NCBI GenBank assembly: GCA_947259275.1
Contig: CAMYMH010000017.1
Coordinates: forward strand, 1-46,968
Source: an uncultured Acidimicrobiaceae bacterium
GTDB taxonomy: Bacteria; Actinomycetota; Acidimicrobiia; Spongiisociales; SHLN01
DNA length: 46,968 nucleotides
Direction of reading: 5' to 3'
A program made the translations under genes and the position numbers. The first letter of the stretch is position 1. Each line of letters opens with the position of its first letter. The notes under the pieces were generated by a model. It had not been told where the DNA came from and did no database searches. It saw only the letters and a list, made by a program, of their open reading frames with translations. This document shows, piece by piece, positions 41,795 through 46,968 of this stretch.

Positions 41795-41833
41795 GACATG
41801 AGCGCGGCTGGCGGCACACGGTGGGGGGTTTCT

Positions 41834-41889
41834 ACCCGCCCTTGAGGGCGGGGCGCCTCCGCCGCAGGCGGAGGCGGGGTAGGGGAGGG
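41834..41889. repeat. Composite palindromic repeat, copy I (inverted)
   Basis: Hairpin CCCGCCC/GGGCGGG (41835-41841, 41846-41852), then hairpin GCCTCCGCC/GGCGGAGGC (41855-41863, 41867-41875) and a G-rich end. Mirrors copy E. The gene-free stretch 41724-42284 holds three modules and little else. Confidence 0.8.
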
Positions 41890-41923
41890 ATAGAACCGGC
41901 AAGCTAGGTGGCTGGCATGTGGC

Positions 41924-41982
41924 TCTCCCCCCATCCGTCACCGACCTGCGGGTCGGCGCCACCTTCCCCTCGAGGGGAAGGA
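41924..41982. repeat. Composite palindromic repeat, copy J
   Basis: CTCCCCCCATCCGTCA, hairpin CCGACC/GGTCGG (41941-41946, 41951-41956), CGCCAC, hairpin CTTCCCC/GGGGAAG (41963-41969, 41974-41980) with a TCGA loop. The most complete copy; it defines the module. Confidence 0.85.
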
Positions 41983-42135
41983 AGCAGCGGGGTGGCTCAC
42001 CTTTTTCGTGGGCGAATTCACTGCGAAAGCGCTGTTAGGCGAGGCCTGGACGCAGGACCACAGCAACAACCGCGGATCGAGGCGGAGGCACGGGTGGGGT
42101 GCAAACCTGTGGGTTGCCGAGAACGCGAAGCGTTC

Positions 42136-42196
42136 CCGCCCCCCGTCGGGCGCCGGCCCCTTTGGGCCGGAGCCACCTTCCCTTGCAGGGGAAGGA
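42136..42196. repeat. Composite palindromic repeat, copy K
   Basis: Hairpin CCGGCCC/GGGCCGG (42153-42159, 42164-42170), linker AGCCA, hairpin CCTTCCC/GGGAAGG (42176-42182, 42189-42195). A GAACGC/GCGTTC palindrome precedes it at 42121-42134. Confidence 0.75.
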
Positions 42197-42284
42197 AGAA
42201 ACTCGCGACCCGGATCGTCGCACACAAACCGCGATCGGACGCCCGGCTTGCCCGGAGGGAGAGTTACCGCCACCCGAGCTCGGC

Positions 42285-43772
42285 TCACACCCAATCGAAG
42301 GTTCGGGTGACTGCCTTCTTCCATGCGGCGTATTCTCGATCCCGATCGGTCTCGTCCATGGCAGGCTCCCAGCGGGTGGCTTCGCCCCAGTTGCCACGCA
42401 GGTCGTCGAGCCCGTCCCAGAACCCGGTGGCGAGCCCGGCAGCATAGGCGGCCCCGAGCGCCGTGGTCTCGCTCACGGTCGGGCGGATGACGGGGACGCC
42501 AAGCACATCGGCCTGGAACTGCATGAGCAGCTGGTTGTGGACCATTCCGCCGTCGACCTTGAGCGAGGTGAGGTCGACGCCCGAGTCAGCCCGCATGGCA
42601 TCGAGCACCTCCCGAGTCTGCCAGGCGGTCGCCTCCAGGACCGCCCGGGCAATATGGCCCTTATTGGCATACCGGGTGAGCCCGGCGATGACACCTCGGG
42701 CGTCGCTCCGCCAGTACGGAGCGAACAGGCCCGAGAAGGCCGGAACGAAGTAGACCCCGCCGTTGTCGTCAACGGAGGCGGCCAGCGCCTCGATGTCGGG
42801 AGCCGACTCGATCAGCCCGAGATTGTCACGCAGCCATTGCACGAGGGCGCCGGCGATGGCGATCGAGCCCTCGAGGGCATACACGGCGGGCGCATCGCCC
42901 AGCCGGTAACCAACCGTGGTGAGCAAACCACTGACAGACGGAACCAGCTCCTCGCCGGTGTTCAGGAGCATGAAGCAGCCCGTGCCGTAGGTGTTCTTGG
43001 CCTCACCGACGTCGTAACACGCTTGTCCGAACAGGGCGGCCTGCTGGTCGCCGAGGATGCCGGCGACCGGGACGCCCAATGCCGGCCCGACTCCTTCCCC
43101 ATACACCTCCGACGACGAGTGGATCTCCGGCAGCATCGCCCGGGGAACGCCGATGGCCCCGAGCAGATCGTCATCCCAGTCGAGGGTGGCGAGATCCATG
43201 AGCAGAGTCCGGCTGGCATTGGTGACGTCGGTGACGTGCACTCCTCCGGCCGGCCCTCCGGTCAGGTGCCACAGAACAAAGCAATCCATGGTCCCGAACA
43301 GAATGTCTCCCGAGTCGGCCCGAGCGGCCAGCCCCTCGACCCGATCGAGCATCCAGCGGGCCTTCGGCCCGGCGAAATAGGTAGCCAGCGGGAGGCCCGT
43401 CTTCTCCCGGAAGCGGTCCTGCCCGCCGTCGGCCGACAGTTCAGTGATGAGATCGGCCGTGCGGGTGTCCTGCCACACGATGGCGTTGTGGACGGCCTCG
43501 CCCGTCGTTCGATCCCACAGGACGGTGGTTTCCCGCTGGTTGGTGATCCCGATCGCCGCCAGCTCAGAGGCCCCGATGCCGGCCTGGTTCAGACCGTGCT
43601 CGATCACCGACTCGGCCCGGATCCAGATCTCCTGCGGGTCGTGTTCCACCCATCCCGGCTGCGGGAAGATCTGCTGGTGCTCCTCCTGCGCCATAGCGAC
43701 GATTCGACCCGCATGGTCGAAGACCATGAAGCGGGTGCTGGTTGTGCCCTGGTCGAGTGCGCCGACGTGCAT
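42285..43772 (-). CDS. glpK: Glycerol kinase
   Basis: Phosphorylates glycerol to glycerol 3-phosphate, the substrate of PlsY. 495 residues, the usual size. FGGY-family motifs: [16 protein letters not shown] at the N-terminus, [25 protein letters not shown] and WQDTRT, the substrate site [15 protein letters not shown], and C-terminal [23 protein letters not shown] 43772. No glpF or glpD gene is adjacent; it stands alone between repeat-rich spaces. Confidence 0.95.
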   Translation of the reverse strand: MHVGALDQGTTSTRFMVFDHAGRIVAMAQEEHQQIFPQPGWVEHDPQEIWIRAESVIEHGLNQAGIGASELAAIGITNQRETTVLWDRTTGEAVHNAIVWQDTRTADLITELSADGGQDRFREKTGLPLATYFAGPKARWMLDRVEGLAARADSGDILFGTMDCFVLWHLTGGPAGGVHVTDVTNASRTLLMDLATLDWDDDLLGAIGVPRAMLPEIHSSSEVYGEGVGPALGVPVAGILGDQQAALFGQACYDVGEAKNTYGTGCFMLLNTGEELVPSVSGLLTTVGYRLGDAPAVYALEGSIAIAGALVQWLRDNLGLIESAPDIEALAASVDDNGGVYFVPAFSGLFAPYWRSDARGVIAGLTRYANKGHIARAVLEATAWQTREVLDAMRADSGVDLTSLKVDGGMVHNQLLMQFQADVLGVPVIRPTVSETTALGAAYAAGLATGFWDGLDDLRGNWGEATRWEPAMDETDRDREYAAWKKAVTRTFDWV

Positions 43773-43806
43773 CCTGCGAGCCTACGAGTTGGGATCGACA
43801 TTCGCG

Positions 43807-43834
43807 CCTGCCCGCTGCCCGCTGCCCGCTGCCC
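43807..43834. repeat. Heptamer tandem array, locus 8
   Basis: CCTGCCC followed by three exact GCTGCCC units, 34 bp after the glpK start on the divergent side. Confidence 0.85.
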
Positions 43835-43912
43835 GCGGAAAGGCTTACCCGTCATCGTGGCTTCCCTGGGCCTGGCGCCTAGGCGCGCCGGCCTTCCCCA
43901 ATCTCGCCGTCC

Positions 43913-43947
43913 GGCGGCAGCAGGTTCGAATCCGACGGCCGCCACCA
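43913..43947 (+). other. tRNA-like 3' end (T-loop, acceptor strand, CCA) without a 5' half
   Basis: A TTCGAAT loop (43925-43931) is flanked by 5-nt arms of which three of five pairs form. Exactly after the 3' arm come seven bases GGCCGCC, then A and CCA (43937-43947), the spacing of a real tRNA. No matching GGCGGCC-like 5' acceptor or anticodon arm is found 70-95 nt upstream; only GGCGGC directly before the T arm can pair. It may be a relic of a tRNA or chance. The 302-bp space between glpK and the RRM gene holds nothing else but a heptamer array and a small hairpin. Confidence 0.35.
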
Positions 43948-43965
43948 GGCAAAACAAAGCCTGGT
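43944..43965. other. Hairpin after the tRNA-like end
   Basis: ACCAGGC and GCCTGGT arms around AAAACAAA, overlapping the CCA of the tRNA-like element. Could be a weak terminator for a transcript coming from the left or part of the RRM gene leader. Confidence 0.4.
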
Positions 43966-44074
43966 CGAACGAGGACTCAAAGGAACTGCACCGCGCGAAA
44001 TCCATATTGGGGAGAAGTTGCCATCGCCCCTCGTTGCGCGCTTACAATCATCCGCGGACGCCAAACGGGAACCC

Positions 44075-44374
44075 ATGCCAACCAAGCTGTACGTCGGCAA
44101 CATCCCCTGGTCGCAAATGGATGCGGACCTGGAGAAGCTCTTCGCGGAGCACGGCACCGTGGTTTCCGCCGAGGTTGTACTCGACCGCCACACCGGGCGG
44201 TCGCGTGGATTCGGCTTCGTCGTCATGGGTACCGAGGAAGAGTGCAAACGCGCAATCCAGGCCCTCGACCAGGAAGAAGTCGGAGGCCGATCCATCGTCG
44301 TAAATCACGCCCATCGTAAGACCCAAGCCGCCAAGCCAGGACGCCGTCGGGCCAAGGCGAAGGCAACCTCTTAA
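44075..44374 (+). CDS. RRM-domain RNA-binding protein
   Basis: 99 residues from ATG 44075. A single RNA recognition motif fills the first 80: RNP2 is KLYVGNI and RNP1 is RGFGFVVM, with conserved aromatic positions for RNA stacking. The tail is basic (HAHRKTQAAKPGRRRAKAKA). Small RRM proteins of this type occur in cyanobacteria (cold-induced Rbp) and scattered bacteria. It probably acts as an RNA chaperone; its targets are unknown. A longer frame upstream has no support. Confidence 0.92.
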   Translation: MPTKLYVGNIPWSQMDADLEKLFAEHGTVVSAEVVLDRHTGRSRGFGFVVMGTEEECKRAIQALDQEEVGGRSIVVNHAHRKTQAAKPGRRRAKAKATS

Positions 44375-44398
44375 CCGGCTCCCGCCCCCTCTGCTCTT

Positions 44399-45154
44399 TC
44401 ACACCTCAACGCGGCGCCATTCCGTCAAGGCCCTGTCGGCAAAGGCGTGGGCCGTTTCGATGATTGCTTCCCGGTCCTCGTCTGGTCGTCTCGAGATAGG
44501 ATCGCCGACCCGCATCCGCAACCGGGTCCCAAATGGGACCGGCAAAAAGTTGTGGCGCATAGCAATCCACCCCCCCTCCACCGCCACCGGGACCACCGCC
44601 AGGTCGGGAGCGGCCTCCAGTAGGGCGAGCGTGCCCGCCTTCTTGTATCCCTGCAATTCTCCGTCCCGTGCCCGGGTTCCTTCCGGGTAGATGAGCACCG
44701 AGTGCCCTACCTCCTGCGCCTGACGTCCAAGATCTGCGATAGCCCTGATCGAGCCCGGCCGATCCTTGCGATCGATGAGCGCGTTCGGCCCGTTGCGGAG
44801 GTAGAACGAAACCGTCGGGTACCACTTCCCGTTCTCAACCTTTGAGATGAAACCGGGGATGTTGCTGAACAGGCCGGCGCCGAAGAGTGGGAACTCGTAG
44901 AGGCTCTGGTGGTTGGAGATGATGATGTACGGAGTCCGGGCCGCCAACGCGGTTGACTTCTCGATGTTCGTACGGGTGCCGTTGACGGGAAAGACCAACC
45001 GGAGCAGGCCCCACATGAAGGTACTCGCAACGTAGCCGACGGATTTGATGCCGAACAGCCGAGCGAGGCGGAAGATTGGATCGCAAACGACGAGCGCCAG
45101 TATGAGCAAGATGAGGAAGGGAATCGTGAAGAGCCAATCGATGACGCGTCTCAC
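44399..45154 (-). CDS. plsC: 1-acyl-sn-glycerol-3-phosphate acyltransferase family (PlsC type)
   Basis: 251 residues. GTG 45154 is preferred: the frame is open to 45208, but that part reads through a heptamer array. An N-terminal helix (about 5-27) is followed by the acyltransferase motifs NHQSLYE (81-87, an HX4E instead of the usual HX4D), LIDRKDRPGS, and LIYPEGTRARDGELQ, then VPVAVEGGW. It would add the second acyl chain to lysophosphatidate. An HX4E variant occurs in some lysophospholipid acyltransferases, so a related acceptor is possible. Divergent from the tRNA-Arg. Confidence 0.85.
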   Translation of the reverse strand: MRRVIDWLFTIPFLILLILALVVCDPIFRLARLFGIKSVGYVASTFMWGLLRLVFPVNGTRTNIEKSTALAARTPYIIISNHQSLYEFPLFGAGLFSNIPGFISKVENGKWYPTVSFYLRNGPNALIDRKDRPGSIRAIADLGRQAQEVGHSVLIYPEGTRARDGELQGYKKAGTLALLEAAPDLAVVPVAVEGGWIAMRHNFLPVPFGTRLRMRVGDPISRRPDEDREAIIETAHAFADRALTEWRRVEV

Positions 45155-45176
45155 GACGCGGACTGTAGCGGTCCAC

Positions 45177-45197
45177 GGGCAACGGGTAACGGGCAGC
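45177..45197. repeat. Heptamer tandem array, locus 9
   Basis: GGGCAAC, GGGTAAC and GGGCAGC, between plsC and the tRNA-Arg, matching two units of locus 1 exactly. Confidence 0.75.
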
Positions 45198-45225
45198 GGT
45201 CCCACCAATTACCCTTCCGGTCATT

Positions 45226-45273
45226 GCCCTCGTAGCTCAGGGGATAGAGCACCGGTTTCCTAGACCGGACGGC
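45226..45273 (+). pseudogene. tRNA-Arg (anticodon CCU), 5' part only
   Basis: Acceptor 5' strand GCCCTCG, D arm GCTC/GAGC and anticodon arm CCGGT/ACCGG with loop TTCCTAG (anticodon CCT) are all normal. The following bases are ACGGC, after which the T arm and the 3' acceptor CGAGGGC are missing. No T-loop with a partner acceptor strand is found in the rest of the window on this strand. The gene is broken, joined wrongly in assembly, or interrupted by an insertion. The stretch 45274-45479 holds no gene that I can support. Confidence 0.75.
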
Positions 45274-45479
45274 GTGTGCGCTGTGCTAACTCCCGTACTC
45301 ATTGAGGTTTCAGGGTATCCGGTGTAGGTGTTATGTGCTGTAACTGACCGCTCCGGGCGGGAGTTGGAAGGGAACGGCGGCGGGTAATCGTGGGTTTGGG
45401 CGCCTTACACGCTCCCACAAAGACCCACATCCTCGTCGATTGAGCCTGAGACCCTTCTTGCCGACATGTGCTCATACTG

Positions 45480-45923
45480 CTACTTGGGAGAGTTGTCTGT
45501 GAGATACCGGTCGGCGCCATTGACCGCCCGCCGGGCTTGACGTTGAAAGGCAGCGTTCAGCAGCGGAATGAACGGGCGGAGCCAGCCCGGCCCTCGCGTC
45601 TCGTTGTGGAACGTGATAAGCGTGCCATCACCACGCGGCTCGAAGGTCAATGAGTCCACCGACCAGAACCCAGCAATCGAGCCTTCGTATTGGACCCGTC
45701 GCCCTCGGTCCACCGTTACGAGCTTCGATCGGGCGGTCATGCGGACGGGACCTCGGGCGATGGTCGACTCATACCGGGAACCTGCTTCAAACCGGTCACC
45801 ACTGATTCGTCGGGAACTTCGCACGTTGGGGTTCCACTCGTGAAGATCTGCCATGTCGGCAAGAAGTTCGAACACAGCGGCCGGTGGCTCATCGACCTCA
45901 AGCTGTCCCGTGAACTCAATCAT
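45480..45923 (-). CDS. SRPBCC-family (polyketide cyclase/START-like) protein
   Basis: 147 residues from ATG 45923 (MIEFTGQLEVDEPPAAVFEL). The SRPBCC pattern is present: an N-terminal strand, PAAVFELLADMADLHEWNP, a curved sheet region and a long C-terminal helix (FIPLLNAAFQRQARRAVNGA). These bind lipids or small hydrophobic ligands in a deep cavity and are often stress-related; no ligand can be named. The frame is open upstream to 46115 but without features. It lies in the part of the window beyond the broken tRNA. Confidence 0.75.
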   Translation of the reverse strand: MIEFTGQLEVDEPPAAVFELLADMADLHEWNPNVRSSRRISGDRFEAGSRYESTIARGPVRMTARSKLVTVDRGRRVQYEGSIAGFWSVDSLTFEPRGDGTLITFHNETRGPGWLRPFIPLLNAAFQRQARRAVNGADRYLTDNSPK

Positions 45924-45982
45924 GAAACGAAGCGTACGGGAGCCACCATCCGGGCCGCTCAAGATGTGCCGATATGTTGGGC

Positions 45983-46198
45983 CTATTTCGCAGCTACTGC
46001 TCTCAGATAGCCGACTAGTTCTGGCACTTTGTTGGTTGTGGTGTGGCCCCCCGGATACTCGTCCAGCGTCACTTGGATCACGGCCTCGGAGAGCCGAAGA
46101 CCGCATTGGACGCAAGAACCAAACGCTACGTCTTTATGACTCTTTCGAACTTCGACCGTCGGGATCGCTCGAACGATTAGCCGGAGCGGCCTCCACAT
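45983..46198 (-). CDS. Possible small protein with a CxxC pair
   Basis: 71 codons from ATG 46198, overlapping the end of the lipoprotein gene by 22 bp. It contains AFGSCVQCGLRLSEAVIQV and then TLDEYPGGHTTTNK, so a Cys-x2-Cys and a His could bind metal. It has no strong ribosome-binding site and no family that I know. Its frame also lies antisense to no known gene, which keeps it possible, but it could be chance. Confidence 0.3.
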   Translation of the reverse strand: MWRPLRLIVRAIPTVEVRKSHKDVAFGSCVQCGLRLSEAVIQVTLDEYPGGHTTTNKVPELVGYLRAVAAK

Positions 46199-46671
46199 GC
46201 CTCAACAGCCTGGCTCAAGGCCTCTTCCACGCGTTGGTCTTCGTCGGCGTCTAGCAGCAAGTCCTCGAGAGTGAATCCGGCAGCCAACACATGGTCGAGT
46301 TCGCAACGAGCGACCTCTTCTGAGACGGGTGAGATGGAGACCATCCACGCGTACGGGTCTTCGATGCAGGTCAGGAATATGCCGTTAACTTCGGTCCGTT
46401 CCGCCTCGGTCATATTGCTGGCCACAGCCGATCCCTCCCGCGTGGCACGCCGGTCTTGATCCAATTCATCCATACGTTCGACACCGAGAGCGGCCATCAC
46501 GCCCGTGCCGAAGCACTTGGCCTCGTCGGTGGTCAGGTTCAGTTCAAGGGCCTGCGAAACGAATCTCTGCGTGTAGTCGTCAGCATCGGCGAAGGTAGTG
46601 GCACTGTTCGAGTCGCTGCATGCGGCCAGCGCAAGAATGATCGTTATACCCATCGCCGTCCGCTGCCACAC
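46177..46671 (-). CDS. Small lipoprotein of unknown function
   Basis: 164 residues with signal MGITIILALAACSDSN (lipid Cys at about 18) and a helical acidic domain. Cys residues near DEAKCFG, LTCIED, VARCELD and VEACGG could form two disulfides. It resembles the small four-Cys helical lipoproteins often seen in actinobacterial genomes; no function is known. No gene can be supported in 46672-46968, which has only a weak hairpin near 46822-46842. Confidence 0.75.
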   Translation of the reverse strand: MWQRTAMGITIILALAACSDSNSATTFADADDYTQRFVSQALELNLTTDEAKCFGTGVMAALGVERMDELDQDRRATREGSAVASNMTEAERTEVNGIFLTCIEDPYAWMVSISPVSEEVARCELDHVLAAGFTLEDLLLDADEDQRVEEALSQAVEACGGRSG

Positions 46672-46968
46672 GCCGGATCTCCTCTGCAGTTCCTACAGAA
46701 CAGGGTAAACGAATACTGCCTGCCGGCCGCTGGGCAGCAGGTCGGACCGGGGTCTGGAAAGTGTCAGCGAGATCGCGTCGTCACGAAGAGGGAGCAGCGC
46801 GCTTGCGCCGATGAATGAAGCCTCCACTTCGCGGAGGGGCTAGTTCCCCGTGCCAAGACCGACCACTCGATAACCGGCAGGGTGATGATGTGGGGGCCTG
46901 ATCGGAGGGTCCATCGGTGCCGGCGGGTGGGCGGTTACGGTCGGGTGGTCTCTGGGGATTTGGCCTGA

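Noticed and set aside
42008-42310. A 100-codon plus-strand ORF with GPEPPSLAGEG
   Set aside because: The peptide is a translation of palindromic repeat copy K; the region is non-coding.
43604-44005. A minus-strand ORF containing VGFEPAAAG
   Set aside because: This type of peptide arises from reading the antisense of a T-loop; it is a product of the tRNA-like sequence, not a gene.
42099-44303. A 734-codon plus-strand open frame
   Set aside because: It is antisense to glpK and runs through two repeat regions; its translation has no domain. GC-rich DNA gives such frames by codon bias.
43913-45273. A permuted tRNA gene made of the orphan 3' end at 43913 and the 5' half at 45226
   Set aside because: The acceptor strands GCCCTCG and GGCCGCC do not pair, and the halves are 1.3 kb apart with genes between.
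45299-45520. A 73-codon minus-strand ORF after the tRNA-Arg
   Set aside because: No ribosome-binding site, no domain, low-complexity translation.
45226-46968. A group I intron or integrated element inside tRNA-Arg
   Set aside because: The break follows the intact anticodon stem, not the loop where such introns sit, and neither a 3' exon nor an integrase is found in the window.

Overview
The window is GC-rich DNA from an actinobacterium. The pointers are many GTG/TTG starts, secreted proteins with Thr/Pro-rich linkers, and homologues of OmpATb, Eis, CtpE, DesA-type acyl-ACP desaturase, NrtR and the SepX/GlpR cell-division receptor. The style suggests an uncultured Acidimicrobiia-like lineage; the class is an inference, not something the sequence proves. 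No phage, transposase, integrase or CRISPR array is visible. Almost all of it is ordinary chromosome.

Layout. 1-1.3 kb: two tandem SnoaL-like membrane-anchored paralogues, the second broken. 1.6-8.0 kb (minus): one tight translation and envelope unit, metG-tatD-rsmA-ispE-tRNA-Gln-glmU-prs. An AbrB-like regulator is divergent from metG and meets rsmI stop-to-stop; this order matches the metS/abrB/rsmI region of Bacillus. 9.2-11 kb: a DUF192-like gene and a lipoprotein that looks like a dead metallopeptidase. 11.4-12.9 kb: an ECF sigma / zinc anti-sigma / MscS-like operon. 13-15.7 kb: a Thr-rich membrane protein, tRNA-Ala and two unknown proteins, one behind a hairpin-rich leader. 15.7-19.6 kb (minus): a secreted nuclease-fold protein and two OmpA-domain proteins. 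19.8-21.1 kb: an ArsR regulator and a membrane protein sharing three copies of one operator. 21.2-23.5 kb (minus): galU-moaC-mogA-GlpR/SepX-like. 23.6-31.5 kb: mtnP, a SAF protein, uppP, an Eis-type acetyltransferase, a small HExxH protein, a beta-propeller lipoprotein and a CtpE-like P-type ATPase. 31.7-37.3 kb (minus): NAD synthesis, UPF0316-nrtR, an operator, then nadA-nadB-nadC and a nitroreductase. 37.8-41.7 kb (minus): a lipid block, pgsA-plsY-ABC exporter-acyl-ACP desaturase, followed at 42.3 kb by glpK. 44-46.7 kb: an RRM protein, a PlsC-type acyltransferase, a tRNA-Arg lacking its 3' half, an SRPBCC protein and a lipoprotein.

Together the genes cover precursor supply for the cell envelope (GlmU, IspE, UppP, GalU), phospholipids (PgsA, PlsY, PlsC, GlpK, desaturase), NAD made under a repressor, and several surface or secreted proteins of unknown job.

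The least-explained structure is between the genes. There are two repeat families. The first is a degenerate GG-rich tandem repeat with a strict 7-bp period at nine intergenic loci. The second is a composite palindromic module (hairpin, CCACC-like linker, hairpin) in at least ten copies, whose stems differ between copies yet stay paired. Other signals worth a look are the three-site ArsR operator set, the operator next to nadA, the truncated tRNA-Arg and an orphan tRNA-like 3' end.
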